Part shown: one piece after another, positions 49,561 to 60,228 of the stretch
How the letters are laid out: each line of letters opens with the position of its first letter
How positions within the stretch are numbered: position 1 is the first letter of the stretch
DNA from: Micromonospora eburnea
Lineage (GTDB): Bacteria; Actinomycetota; Actinomycetes; Mycobacteriales; Micromonosporaceae
Direction: 5' to 3'
DNA: 64,000 nucleotides
Assembly: GCF_900090225.1 (NCBI RefSeq)
Contig: NZ_FMHY01000002.1
Coordinates: forward strand, 4,464,001 to 4,528,000
Notes under the pieces: model-generated
What the model was told of the DNA's origin: nothing
What the model saw: only the letters and a program-made list of their open reading frames with translations
Databases searched by the model: none
Position numbers and translations under genes: made by a program

Positions 49561-52500
49561 TCATGGCACGGAAGCCAGCCACTCGTCGATCACGCGAGCC
49601 GTCCGGGTCGCCCCCTGTTCCAGCATCGAGAAGTGATCACCGGGCACCTCGGCCGTGGCGGCGGCCGATTCCCACGTCGCCCGCCAGGACTCCGGTTCGG
49701 GGGCGCCCGGGCCGGCGCGGAACAGTTCGGCCGGCCGGACGAAGAGGGTGGGCGTCGTGACCGTCGGGATCTTGCACTCGGCGATCAGCCGCACGTAGCG
49801 ACCCATCGCGGAGAGACGGGCGCTGGTGAAGGGGCCTAGCGACTCCTCCCGCTCGAAGAGCCCCTCCAGCATCGGCGTGGCGAAATGCTCCATCGCCGTG
49901 CTGTTCGGCAGGTAGGTGTCCAGCAGCGCCAGGCCGGCCGGGGGGCGGCCCTGCTCCTCCAGCAGCCGAGTGAGGCCCTGGGCGAACAGTCCGCCGGAGG
50001 AGTAGCCGACCACCGCGTACGGGTCGTCCCCGACCACCTGGAGCAGGCTGGCCGCAAGCCACTGGACGACCGCGTCGGGCGACTCGGGCAGGGCCTCGGA
50101 CTGCAGGAAGCCGGGAATCGCCAGGCCGTACACCTCACGGACGTCCCGCAACGCCGCCGCAAGCCGCGCGTACTGGTGGGCGCCGCCCAAGCCCATCGGC
50201 GACGGCACGCAGATCAGACGGGGCGGTGTGGGACCCTTGGCCAGCCGTACGGGCGGAGCGATGCTCGGCAGGTCGGCCGGCGAGCCGAACCCTGGGCGGA
50301 GCTTCGCGACCGCCGACAGCAGCTCGAAGCCGTCGTCGCGGCGGCCGGCCGCGACGGCATCGCGGAACAGCGAGCTGAGTGTGTCCCCCTCGGCGGCCTG
50401 GGCCGGGGCTCCCCCGGAGGCCGCGTGCAGGTGGCGGCCCAGTTCGCGGGCCGTCGGGTGGTCGAACACCGCGGTCGCGGCCAGCCGCACGCCGGTTGCC
50501 GCGCCCAGCTGGTTACGCAGTTTGATGGCCGCCAGCGAGTCGAAGCCCAACTCGGTGAACTGCCCGTCCGGATCGACGTCGTGTCCGGAGCGGTGGCCGA
50601 GCACGGCGGCGGCCTCGGCGCGGACCCGATCGATGAAATCCTCCTCCGTGCGCGGCGCCGCCGGGCGGGAGATGCTGTCGGCCGCGCTCCGGCGTACGGG
50701 TGCCAGCTTGTCGAGCAGCGGATGCGTCGCCGACGTGCCGTCGAGGCGCAGCCGGATCGGCACGAGGACGGGGTGGTCGGTGTGCAGTGCGGTGTCGAAG
50801 AGGGTGAGTGCGTGCTGGTCGGTCATTGCCAGGACACCGTTGTATGCCCGGGTGGTGTCGACGGTGGCGGTCATGGCGCTGGTGGTTTCCCACAGTCCCC
50901 AGGCCAGTGACTGTGCGGGAAGGTTGTCTTCACGTCGTTGTCGGGCCAGGGCGTCGAGGTAGGCGTTCGCGGCGGCGTAGTTGGCCTGCCCGGCCGAGCC
51001 GAACAGCCCGGCGGCGGAGGAGAACAGGACGAACGCGTGCAGGTCCAGGTCGCGGGTCAGCTCGTGCAGGTACTCGGCGGTCCGGGCCTTGCTGTTCAGG
51101 ACCGTGTCGAGCTGGGCAGGGGTGAGGTTGGTGATGGTGGCGTCGTCGAGCACACCCGCCGCGTGGATGACCGCGGTCGGGGTGTGTTCGGCGAGCAGTG
51201 CCGCCAGTGCTTGCCGGTTGGTCAGGTCGCAGGCGATGATCCGTGCCTGGGCGCCGGCCTCGCGCAGGTCCTTGGCCAGCTCGCCCGTGCCGGGGGCGTG
51301 GGGGCCGCGCCGGGAGACCAGCAGCAGATCGGTGACACCATGCTCGCGGGCCAGATGCCGGGCCAGCAGACCACCAAGCGTGCCGGTACCACCAGTGATC
51401 AACACCGGGCCGGCACCGAAGCCCACCGGCTCGTCACCACCCGGCGCGCGAACGCGAACCAGCCGGGGTACCCGGATAGACCCGTTCCCGTCGACACGTA
51501 GCTGCGGTTCGTCACACACAGCGACCGCTGCCCGGGCCAGGTTGGCATCGGCCGCGTCAACCAACACGAACCGGCCCGGATGCTCACTCTGCGCGGACGC
51601 CAACAGCCCCCACACCGCAGCCGCCCCGGGGACGTCCTGACCTCCCGGGACGAGGACCAGCCAACGCTGCTGATCGTCGGCCAGCCGCTGCCGCGCCCCG
51701 GCCAACACCTCGTGCAGACCAACCCCGGTGCAGTCCCACACCGGCAGACCCGCCTCGCTGGCCGGGACTACCTCGCGGTCCGTCTGGGCTCGGCCGGCGT
51801 CAACCCAGTCCACCACATACAAGTCCCGGGTGGTGCGGGTCACCGGCTGATCCGGCAACACGCGAAGAGCAAGCGATCCGACCGTGGCGACCACACCCCC
51901 GGACATGTCGGTCAACGTCAGAGAGACCCGCTGGTCGTCGGCGCGCATCCGCACCCGCACCCGCGTCGCACCGGTGGCATACACACACACGTCCTGCCAC
52001 GCGAACGGCAACAGCGGCTCGGCAGGACCATCCGGCATACCGAGCGCCGCCACATGCAACGCGGCATCCAGCAACGCCGGATGCACCCCAAAGTGGTCAA
52101 CCTGCTCCCGACCGGTCTCGTCCAGGACAACCTCAGCAACAAGGTCTTCGCCGTCACGCCAAGCCGCCTGCACACCCTGGAACACCGGCCCGTACTCGTA
52201 GCCACGGGCGGCCAACGCGTCGTAGAAACCCTGCACGGCAACGGGCGTCGCCCCGGCCGGCGGCCACGACGCATCGTCCGCGATGGGCTCGGCCACCGCC
52301 GGGCCGAGCACACCGGTGGCGTGGCAGGTCCACGGCTCATCGTCACCGCCCCGCGAGTAGATCGCGACCTGCTGCTGACCGTTGACGGTGGTCTGCACCT
52401 CGACTGTGCTGGTTGTGTCGAGGACCAGTGGGGTCTGCACGGTCAACTCCCGCAGCACCGGCGCACCGGCCAGGTCACCGGCGTGCACAGCCCAGTCCAC

Positions 52501-55500
52501 GAATCCGGTGCCGGGCACGAGTACCACACCGTTGACCGCGTGATCGGCCAGCCACGGCTGCCGCGCCAACGACACCGTCGCTGACACCACCACACCACCA
52601 TCAGCCAACCGCACCGCAGAACCCCGCCAGCCGCCGTCACCGGCCGGGTCCAGCCAGTAGCGCTGGTGTTGGAAGGCATATGTCGGTAGGTCCACCTGCC
52701 GGTCGGTCGCTGGCAGGATCGGTTCCCAGTTGATCGGGATGCCGGCGGTGTGCAATACGGCGGCTGCGCGTAACACCTCGATCAGACCACCTCGGTCGCG
52801 CTGCAACGTTCCGCTCACCACTGCGGGTATGTCACCGAGTGTCGTGGTGATGCCTGGCAGTAGCACCGGGTGTCCGGACACCTCCAGGAACCGGTCACGG
52901 CCGTCGCGTACCGCCGCGCGTACCGCTGCTTCGAACCGCACTTCGGCGCGTAGGTTCGTAAACCAGTACCCGGCGTCGAGTCCTGCTGGATCGATCAGCT
53001 CACCGGTCACCGTCGAGTACCAGGGCACCTGCCCTGCCTGGAATTCCACAACACCCAACCGTTGTGACAACAACTCCTCGGCCGTCTCCACCTGAACCGA
53101 GTGCGAGGCGTAGTCCACATCAACCCACCGCGTTCGTGCCTGGCCCCAGTCAATCGATTCCACGGCGGCGCGGTCACCGGAGACCACGCACAATCCCGGG
53201 CCGTTCACCGCCGCTACGTCGACTCCGGGCACACCGTCGACCAACTCACGTACCCGCGTCTCGGGCAACGCGACTGACAGCATTCCGCCCCGACCGGACA
53301 GTGTTTCGGCGATCACCGCGGCGCGCACCGCCACGATCCGTGCGCCTTCAGCCAGCGACAGCGCTCCCGCCGCTACCGCGGCAGCCAACTCACCCTGGGA
53401 ATGACCGATCACCGCTGACGGGTACACGCCCAACGAACGCCACACCCGGGACAGTGACACCATCACCGCCCACATCAGCGGCTGCACCACACGCACGTCA
53501 CCGTCGTGGTCATCCAGCACCGACCGTCCGGTCCACGGCCGTAACGCCGCGTCACACTCCGCCATCGCCTCGGCGAACACCACCGACTCGGTCATCAACT
53601 GCCGGCCCATGCCCTGCCACTGCCAGCCCTGACCCGCGAACACCCACACCACACCACCACCAGCCGCCGCTGCTGCCGGGTCGGGTGCGGTACGCAAACC
53701 AGCGATCAACTCGCCCGCGGTGGCACCCACGCCCACAGCCCGGTACGGCAGCAACGCCCGCCGTCGCACCAAACCCGCCGCGACCATCCCCGGCGGCAAC
53801 TCCGGCCGGGCCTGCACAAACGACGCCAACCGGTCGACCTGGGCGTGCAGGCCCGCCGCTGAACGGGCCGACACCACCCACACCGTCGGACCCAACCCAC
53901 CAGACACCCACTCCGGCTCAGGCCCATCGGACACCGGGCCGGGTTCGGGTTCGGGGCTTTGTTCCAGCACCACGTGGGCGTTGGTGCCACTCACTCCGAA
54001 CGACGACACACCCGCCCGACGCGGCCGGTCGACCTCCGGCCACACCGTGGTCTCGCTCGCCAACCGCACCGCGCCAGCCGACCAGTCCACATGCGGACTC
54101 GGCTCATCGATGTGCAGCGACCGTGGCACCACACCATGACGCATCGCCAACACCATCTTGATCACACCCGCGACACCCGCCGCGGCCTGCGTATGACCCA
54201 GATTCGACTTCACCGACCCCAACAACACCGGGATTGTCCGGTCCTGGCCATACGTCGCCAACACCGCCTGCGCCTCGATCGGATCACCCAACCGAGTACC
54301 AGTGCCATGAGCCTCCACCACATCCACATCCGCCGACGTCAACCCGGCCACACTCAACGCCTGGCGAATCACCCGCTGCTGCGACGGACCATTCGGGGCC
54401 GTCAAACCATTCGACGCGCCATCCTGATTCACCGCCGAACCCCGCACCACCGCCAACACCCGATGGCCATGACGACGCGCATCCGACAACCGCTCCACCA
54501 ACAGCACACCCGCGCCTTCGGACCATCCCGTGCCGTCCGCCGCCGCGGCGAAGGACTTGCACCGGCCGTCCGCGGCCAGCCCGCGTTGCCGGGAGAACTC
54601 CACGAACACCCCCGGCGTCGCCATTACGGCGACACCGCCGGCCAGGGCCAGATCGCACTCTCCGGACCGGAGTGCCTGGATGGCCAGGTGCAGGGCGACC
54701 AGGGACGACGAGCAGGCGGTGTCCACCGTCACCGCCGGGCCCTCGAACCCGAACGTGTACGAGATCCGGCCCGACGCGATGCTGCCGGCGTTGCCGTTGC
54801 CCATGTGGCCTTCGAGCTCGGGCGGGATCTGGTGCATGCGACCGAGATAGTCGTGGTACATCAGGCCGGTGAAGACGCCGGTCCGGCTCCCCCGCAAACT
54901 CAGCGGGTCGATTCCGGCTCGTTCGAGGACCTCCCACGAGGTCTCCAGCAGCAACCGCTGCTGCGGATCCATCGCCAACGCCTCCCGCGGCGAGATCCCG
55001 AACAGGCCGGCGTCGAACTCCGCAGCGTCGTAAAGGAAACCACCCTCACGCGCATAGCTCCTACCCGTCCGATCAGGATCCGGATCAAACAGCCGGTCCA
55101 CATCCCAACCACGATCGAGCGGAAAACCACCGATCGCGTCCCGCTCCCCGACCACCAGATCCCACAACTCATCCGGCGACGACACCCCACCCGGAAACCG
55201 GCACGCCATACCAACGATCACAATCGGATCGCCATCGGTCGCAGCCGCCACCACCGACGCGGACACCGACTGCCCGCCGCCGAACAGCACCTCATCGAGA
55301 TACCCGGCCAGCGCGGCGGGAGACGGGTAATCGAAGATCAGCGTCGCCGGCAACTGCAGGCCAAACCGGGAAACCAGGTGGTTTCGCAGATCGACCGCTG
55401 TCAGCGAGTCGAAGCCCAGCTCCCGGAACCGCGACCCGGCGTCGATCTGATCGCCCCCGGCGAATCCCAGCACCGCGGCCGCCAGCGCGCAGACCTGGCG

Positions 55501-58500
55501 TACAAGTTCAGCGCGCCGCCCCGCCGGATCCCGTTCGGCCAGCTGGTGTACCCAGGACTTCTGGTCACCGCTCGCCGCCGTCCGCCGCGTCGCCGGCACC
55601 AGGCGGGACAGCAGCGACGGAACCTCGCCCATCGAGCCGGTCAGCTGCAACCGCACCGGCACCACCACCGGCGAGCCGATCCTGACCGCCGCATCGAACA
55701 GCCGCAGGCCCAGCTCGTCGTCGATTGGCAACACGCCCGACCGCGCCAACCGGCCCCGGTCCGCCGATCCCGCCAACGTGCTCTCGGTCTCCCACAGTCC
55801 CCAGGCCAATGACTGTGCGGGAAGGTTGTCTTCACGTCGTTGTCGGGCCAGGGCGTCGAGGTAGGCGTTCGCGGCGGCGTAGTTGGCCTGCCCGGCCGAG
55901 CCGAACACCCCGGAAGCGGAGGAGAACAGGACGAACGCGTGCAGGTCCCGGTCCCGGGTCAGCTCGTGCAGGTATCCCGCGGTGACCGCCTTGGCCGTGA
56001 ACACCGTGTCGAGCTGGGCAGGGGTGAGGTTGGTGATGGTGGCGTCGTCGAGCACACCCGCCGCATGGATCACCGCGCTGGGACAGTGCTCATCCAGCAG
56101 TGCCGCGAGTGCTTGCCGGTCGGTCAGGTCACAGGCGACGATCCGCGCCTGGGCGCCGGCCTCGCGCAGGTCCTTGGCCAGCTCGCCCGTGCCGGGGGCG
56201 TGGGGGCCGCGCCGGGAGACCAGCAGCAGATCGGTGACACCATGCTCGCGGGCCAGATGCCGGGCCAGCAGACCACCAAGCGTGCCGGTACCACCAGTGA
56301 TCAACACCGGGCCGGCACCGAAGCCCACCGGCTCGTCACCACCCGGCGCGCGAACGCGAACCAGCCGGGGTACCCGGATAGACCCGTTCCCGTCGACACG
56401 TAGCTGCGGTTCGTCACACACAGCGACCGCTGCCCGGGCCAGGTTGGCATCGGCCGCGTCAACCAACACGAACCGGCCCGGATGCTCACTCTGCGCGGAC
56501 GCCAACAGCCCCCACACCGCAGCCGCCCCGGGGACGTCCTGACCTCCCGGGACGAGGACCAGCCAACGCTGCTGATCGTCGGCCAGCCGCTGCCGCGCCC
56601 CGGCCAACACCTCGTGCAGACCAACCCCGGTGCAGTCCCACACCGGCAGACCCGCCTCACCGCGGTCTGCTTGGGCTCGGCCGGCGTCAACCCAGTCCAC
56701 CACATACAAGTCCCGGGTGCGGGTCACCGGCTGATCCGGCAACACGCGAAGGACAAGCGATCCGACCGTGGCGACCACACCCCCGGACATGTCGGTCAAC
56801 GTCAGAGAGACCCGCTGGTCGTCGGCGCGCATCCGCACCCGCACCCGCGTCGCACCGGTGGCATACACACACACGTCCTGCCACGCGAACGGCAACAGCG
56901 GCTCGGCAGGACCATCCGGCATACCGAGCGCCGCCACATGCAACGCGGCATCCAGCAACGCCGGATGCACCCCAAAGTGGTCAACCTGCCCCCGACCGGT
57001 CTCGTCCAGGACAACCTCAGCAACAAGGTCTTCGCCGTCACGCCAAGCCGCCTGCACACCCTGGAACACCGGCCCATACTGCAAACCCACCCCGGCCAGC
57101 CGGTCGTAAAAGCCCTCCAACCGAATCGGGGCCGCCCCAGCCGGCGGCCACGACGAGCCAGCCTCGGGAACACCACTCTCGGCGGCCTCCGCAAGCACCC
57201 CGGTGGCGTGGCAAATCCACGGCTGCTCCTCACCAGCACGCGAGTAGATCGCGACCTGATGGTCAGCGCTCACCGTGGTCTGCACCTCGACCGTGCTGGT
57301 TGTGTCGAGGACCAGTGGGGTCTGCACGGTTAGTTCCCGCAGCACCGGCGCACCGGCCAGGTCACCGGCGTGCACGGCCCAGTCCACGAATCCGGTGCCG
57401 GGCACGAGTACCACACCGTTGACCGCGTGATCGGCCAGCCACGGCTGCCGCGCCAACGACACCGTCGCTGACACCACCACACCACCATCAGCCACCCGCA
57501 CCGCAGAACCCCGCCAACCCCCGCCGTCACCGGCCGGGTCCAGCCAGTAGCGCTGGTGTTGGAACGCATACGTCGGTAGGTCCACCTGCCGGTCGGTCGC
57601 TGGCAGGATCGGTTCCCAGTTGATCGGGATGCCGGCGGTGTGCAGGTCGCCTAGTGCCTTCAGGTAGGTGGTGGCTTCGTCGGCGTCACGGCGCAGTAGC
57701 GGGCTGATCCGGTGGTCGGTCAGCATCGCGGTCAATGTCGCGTCCGGACCCACCTCGATATTGGTCGGGGTGTCCAGGGCTGCGATCGCGTCGGCGAAAC
57801 GTACTGTGTCGCGCACATGCCGCACCCAATATTCGGGGGTGCTCACATCAGCACCGGCCCGCACGCTTGACAGCATCGGAACCTGCGCCGGTTGGTAGGT
57901 GACGGTGCCCGCGATGTCCGCGAACTCGGCGAGCATCGGCTCCATCAACACTGAGTGAAACGCGTGTGACACTCGCAGTCGGCGTGCTCTGACCCCGTAC
58001 CCCGCCAGCAGCCCGGCAGCCGCGTCCACGGCCGGTTCCGTTCCGGAGAGAACCACCTGCCCGGCGGTGTTGACCGCCGCCACGTCCAATCCGGTCACCC
58101 ATTGCCGGACCTGCTGCTCGCCGGCGTGTACCGCGAGCATCGCCCCGCCCGCTGGCAGGGCATCCATCAGCCGGCCCCGCGCCGCCACCAGCCGGCACGC
58201 GTCCGTCATGTCGAGGACCCCGGCGGTCACCGCCGCGGCGAACTCGCCCACCGAGTGGCCCAACACCACCTGCGGGCGCACACCGAACGAGCGCAGCAAC
58301 GCCACCTGCGCGACCTGGACCGCGAACACGGCCGCCTGTGCGTACATCGTGCGGTCCAGCAGCGGGCCGCCCTCAGCGATCACCTGAGCCAACGGTCGCG
58401 GCAGGAACTCGTCCAACAGGCCACACACCCGTGTGAACTCCGCCGCGAACACCGGAAACCGCGTGGCCAAGCCCGTACCCATGCCCTGGCGCTGCGAGCC

Positions 58501-60204
58501 CTGACCTGTGAACAACCACCCCACACCACCACCACCAGCCGCCGCGGCCGCTGCCGGGTCGGGTGCGGTACGTAAACCGGCGATCAACTCGCCCGCGGTG
58601 GCACCCACACCCACAGCCCGGTACGGCAGCAACGCCCGCCGCCGCACCAAACCCGCCGCGACCATCCCCGGCGGCAACTCCGGCCGGGCCTGCACAAACG
58701 ACGCCAACCGGTCAACCTGGGCGCGCAGACCCGCCACCGAACGGGCCGACACCACCCACACCGTCGGACCCAACTCCGAACCCAACCCCGGACCCGACTC
58801 AGGCCCATCGGACACCGGTTCGGGTTCGGGGCTTTGTTCCAGCACCACGTGGGCGTTGGTGCCACTCACTCCGAACGACGACACACCCGCCCGACGCGGC
58901 CGGTCGACCTCCGGCCACACCGTGGTCTCCCGCACCAACCGCACCGCGCCAGCCGACCAGTCCACATGCGGACTCGGCTCATCGATGTGCAGCGACCGTG
59001 GCACCACACCATGACGCATCGCCAACACCATCTTGATCACACCCGCGACACCCGCCGCGGCCTGCGTATGACCCAGATTCGACTTCACCGACCCCAACAA
59101 CACCGGCGTTGCCCGGTCCTGGCCATACGTCGCCAACACCGCCTGCGCCTCGATCGGATCACCCAACCGAGTACCAGTGCCATGAGCCTCCACCACATCC
59201 ACATCCGCCGACGTCAAACCAGCCACACTCAACGCCTGGCGAATCACCCGCTGCTGCGACGGACCATTCGGCGCCGTCAAACCATTCGACGCGCCATCCT
59301 GATTCACCGCCGAACCCCGCACCACCGCCAACACCCGATGCCCATGACGACGCGCATCCGACAACCGCTCCACCAACACCAGGCCGACACCCTCGGACCA
59401 ACCCGTACCGTCCGCCGCCGCCGCGAACGACTTACACCGCCCGTCCGCGGCCAGCCCACGCTGCCGGGAAAACTCCACGAACACCCCCGGCGTGGACATG
59501 ACCGTCACCCCGCCGGCCAGCGCCAGATCACACTCCCCCGACCGCAACGCCTGCACAGCCAAATGCAACGCCACCAACGACGACGAACACGCCGTATCCA
59601 CCGTCACCGCCGGACCCTCGAAACCGAACGAATACGCCACCCGGCCCGACGCCACACTGCCCGCGTTGCCGTTACCGAGAAATCCCTGGAGCTCGTCGGG
59701 CACGGCGCCGAGGTCCGTCGCATAGTCGTGGTAGGTCAGTCCGGTGAAGACCCCGGTCCGGCTGCCTCGCAGGTTCTGCGGATCGATACCCGCCCGTTCG
59801 ATTGCCTCCCACGAGGTCTCCAGCAACAACCGCTGCTGCGGATCCATGGCGAGCGCCTCACGCGGCGAGATGCCGAAAAACGCCGCGTCGAATCCGGCCA
59901 CGTCGGCGAGGAATCCGCCCGCATGGGTATAGGTGTGCCCGGCGAGTCCGGGCTCCGGGTCATAAATGGCGTCGACATCCCAGCCCCGGTCGGCCGGGAA
60001 GTCACCGACGGCCGAGCCTTCGGCCTGCAGGAGCGACCACAGATCCTCGGGCGAGGTGACGTCGCCGGGGAACCGGCAGGCCATTCCCACGATCGCGATC
60101 GGTTCCCGGCTCGCCGCCTCGACCTCGCTGAGGCGCTCGCGGGTCTCCTGCAGCTCGTTGGTCACGCGCTTCAGGAAGTAGCGGAGTTTGTCCTCGCCGT
60201 TCAT
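49561..60204 (-). CDS. Type I modular polyketide synthase, two modules with terminal thioesterase
   Basis: A 3547-residue multienzyme with a coiled-coil docking start (EDKLRYFLKRVTNELQETR). Module A: KS with Cys206, His341 and His379; AT with GHSVG (Ser651) and HAFH (747-750), predicting malonyl-CoA; DH with His926 in HAVNGVVLVP and Asp1085; KR with GGTGTLGG, LDD (B-type) and Tyr1442; ACP Ser1600. Module B: KS Cys1831, His1966, His2004; AT with GHSQG (Ser2269) and YASH (2365-2368), predicting methylmalonyl-CoA; DH His2555, Asp2713; KR Tyr3076, LDD; ACP Ser3223. The thioesterase has Ser3402 (GYSSGG) and His3524. Both modules have no ER, so double bonds are expected. It releases the chain. ATG 60204, 24 bases after the upstream PKS stop. 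Confidence 0.95.
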   Translation of the reverse strand: MNGEDKLRYFLKRVTNELQETRERLSEVEAASREPIAIVGMACRFPGDVTSPEDLWSLLQAEGSAVGDFPADRGWDVDAIYDPEPGLAGHTYTHAGGFLADVAGFDAAFFGISPREALAMDPQQRLLLETSWEAIERAGIDPQNLRGSRTGVFTGLTYHDYATDLGAVPDELQGFLGNGNAGSVASGRVAYSFGFEGPAVTVDTACSSSLVALHLAVQALRSGECDLALAGGVTVMSTPGVFVEFSRQRGLAADGRCKSFAAAADGTGWSEGVGLVLVERLSDARRHGHRVLAVVRGSAVNQDGASNGLTAPNGPSQQRVIRQALSVAGLTSADVDVVEAHGTGTRLGDPIEAQAVLATYGQDRATPVLLGSVKSNLGHTQAAAGVAGVIKMVLAMRHGVVPRSLHIDEPSPHVDWSAGAVRLVRETTVWPEVDRPRRAGVSSFGVSGTNAHVVLEQSPEPEPVSDGPESGPGLGSELGPTVWVVSARSVAGLRAQVDRLASFVQARPELPPGMVAAGLVRRRALLPYRAVGVGATAGELIAGLRTAPDPAAAAAAGGGGVGWLFTGQGSQRQGMGTGLATRFPVFAAEFTRVCGLLDEFLPRPLAQVIAEGGPLLDRTMYAQAAVFAVQVAQVALLRSFGVRPQVVLGHSVGEFAAAVTAGVLDMTDACRLVAARGRLMDALPAGGAMLAVHAGEQQVRQWVTGLDVAAVNTAGQVVLSGTEPAVDAAAGLLAGYGVRARRLRVSHAFHSVLMEPMLAEFADIAGTVTYQPAQVPMLSSVRAGADVSTPEYWVRHVRDTVRFADAIAALDTPTNIEVGPDATLTAMLTDHRISPLLRRDADEATTYLKALGDLHTAGIPINWEPILPATDRQVDLPTYAFQHQRYWLDPAGDGGGWRGSAVRVADGGVVVSATVSLARQPWLADHAVNGVVLVPGTGFVDWAVHAGDLAGAPVLRELTVQTPLVLDTTSTVEVQTTVSADHQVAIYSRAGEEQPWICHATGVLAEAAESGVPEAGSSWPPAGAAPIRLEGFYDRLAGVGLQYGPVFQGVQAAWRDGEDLVAEVVLDETGRGQVDHFGVHPALLDAALHVAALGMPDGPAEPLLPFAWQDVCVYATGATRVRVRMRADDQRVSLTLTDMSGGVVATVGSLVLRVLPDQPVTRTRDLYVVDWVDAGRAQADRGEAGLPVWDCTGVGLHEVLAGARQRLADDQQRWLVLVPGGQDVPGAAAVWGLLASAQSEHPGRFVLVDAADANLARAAVAVCDEPQLRVDGNGSIRVPRLVRVRAPGGDEPVGFGAGPVLITGGTGTLGGLLARHLAREHGVTDLLLVSRRGPHAPGTGELAKDLREAGAQARIVACDLTDRQALAALLDEHCPSAVIHAAGVLDDATITNLTPAQLDTVFTAKAVTAGYLHELTRDRDLHAFVLFSSASGVFGSAGQANYAAANAYLDALARQRREDNLPAQSLAWGLWETESTLAGSADRGRLARSGVLPIDDELGLRLFDAAVRIGSPVVVPVRLQLTGSMGEVPSLLSRLVPATRRTAASGDQKSWVHQLAERDPAGRRAELVRQVCALAAAVLGFAGGDQIDAGSRFRELGFDSLTAVDLRNHLVSRFGLQLPATLIFDYPSPAALAGYLDEVLFGGGQSVSASVVAAATDGDPIVIVGMACRFPGGVSSPDELWDLVVGERDAIGGFPLDRGWDVDRLFDPDPDRTGRSYAREGGFLYDAAEFDAGLFGISPREALAMDPQQRLLLETSWEVLERAGIDPLSLRGSRTGVFTGLMYHDYLGRMHQIPPELEGHMGNGNAGSIASGRISYTFGFEGPAVTVDTACSSSLVALHLAIQALRSGECDLALAGGVAVMATPGVFVEFSRQRGLAADGRCKSFAAAADGTGWSEGAGVLLVERLSDARRHGHRVLAVVRGSAVNQDGASNGLTAPNGPSQQRVIRQALSVAGLTSADVDVVEAHGTGTRLGDPIEAQAVLATYGQDRTIPVLLGSVKSNLGHTQAAAGVAGVIKMVLAMRHGVVPRSLHIDEPSPHVDWSAGAVRLASETTVWPEVDRPRRAGVSSFGVSGTNAHVVLEQSPEPEPGPVSDGPEPEWVSGGLGPTVWVVSARSAAGLHAQVDRLASFVQARPELPPGMVAAGLVRRRALLPYRAVGVGATAGELIAGLRTAPDPAAAAAGGGVVWVFAGQGWQWQGMGRQLMTESVVFAEAMAECDAALRPWTGRSVLDDHDGDVRVVQPLMWAVMVSLSRVWRSLGVYPSAVIGHSQGELAAAVAAGALSLAEGARIVAVRAAVIAETLSGRGGMLSVALPETRVRELVDGVPGVDVAAVNGPGLCVVSGDRAAVESIDWGQARTRWVDVDYASHSVQVETAEELLSQRLGVVEFQAGQVPWYSTVTGELIDPAGLDAGYWFTNLRAEVRFEAAVRAAVRDGRDRFLEVSGHPVLLPGITTTLGDIPAVVSGTLQRDRGGLIEVLRAAAVLHTAGIPINWEPILPATDRQVDLPTYAFQHQRYWLDPAGDGGWRGSAVRLADGGVVVSATVSLARQPWLADHAVNGVVLVPGTGFVDWAVHAGDLAGAPVLRELTVQTPLVLDTTSTVEVQTTVNGQQQVAIYSRGGDDEPWTCHATGVLGPAVAEPIADDASWPPAGATPVAVQGFYDALAARGYEYGPVFQGVQAAWRDGEDLVAEVVLDETGREQVDHFGVHPALLDAALHVAALGMPDGPAEPLLPFAWQDVCVYATGATRVRVRMRADDQRVSLTLTDMSGGVVATVGSLALRVLPDQPVTRTTRDLYVVDWVDAGRAQTDREVVPASEAGLPVWDCTGVGLHEVLAGARQRLADDQQRWLVLVPGGQDVPGAAAVWGLLASAQSEHPGRFVLVDAADANLARAAVAVCDEPQLRVDGNGSIRVPRLVRVRAPGGDEPVGFGAGPVLITGGTGTLGGLLARHLAREHGVTDLLLVSRRGPHAPGTGELAKDLREAGAQARIIACDLTNRQALAALLAEHTPTAVIHAAGVLDDATITNLTPAQLDTVLNSKARTAEYLHELTRDLDLHAFVLFSSAAGLFGSAGQANYAAANAYLDALARQRREDNLPAQSLAWGLWETTSAMTATVDTTRAYNGVLAMTDQHALTLFDTALHTDHPVLVPIRLRLDGTSATHPLLDKLAPVRRSAADSISRPAAPRTEEDFIDRVRAEAAAVLGHRSGHDVDPDGQFTELGFDSLAAIKLRNQLGAATGVRLAATAVFDHPTARELGRHLHAASGGAPAQAAEGDTLSSLFRDAVAAGRRDDGFELLSAVAKLRPGFGSPADLPSIAPPVRLAKGPTPPRLICVPSPMGLGGAHQYARLAAALRDVREVYGLAIPGFLQSEALPESPDAVVQWLAASLLQVVGDDPYAVVGYSSGGLFAQGLTRLLEEQGRPPAGLALLDTYLPNSTAMEHFATPMLEGLFEREESLGPFTSARLSAMGRYVRLIAECKIPTVTTPTLFVRPAELFRAGPGAPEPESWRATWESAAATAEVPGDHFSMLEQGATRTARVIDEWLASVP
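50885..52750 (-). repeat. Near-identical DH-KR block, copy 1 (PKS module B)
   Basis: The stretch is homologous to 55787-57648 at an offset of about 4902 in its left part and about 4885 further right, because of small insertions near 51770-51840. Long runs (for example 51240-51740) are identical to the other copy, broken by divergent patches near 52200-52400. Confidence 0.85.
55787..57648 (-). repeat. Near-identical DH-KR block, copy 2 (PKS module A)
   Basis: Counterpart of 50885-52750. It covers most of KR, the linker before it and DH of module A. Divergent patches correspond to the DH region around residue 1010-1040 of the protein and to the inter-domain acidic insert. Confidence 0.85.
57538..59374 (-). 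repeat. Near-identical 1.84-kb block, copy 1 (PKS module A, KS end to AT linker)
   Basis: The stretch is repeated at 62164-64000 with a constant offset of 4626 bases. By eye I find only five substitutions in about 1.84 kb, including C/G near 58912, a cluster near 59106 and one near 59277. The block covers the second half of KS, the whole malonyl AT and the linker. Identity goes on past the right edge of the window. Confidence 0.9.
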
Positions 60205-60228
60205 GATCTGCGATTACTCCTCGTGACG

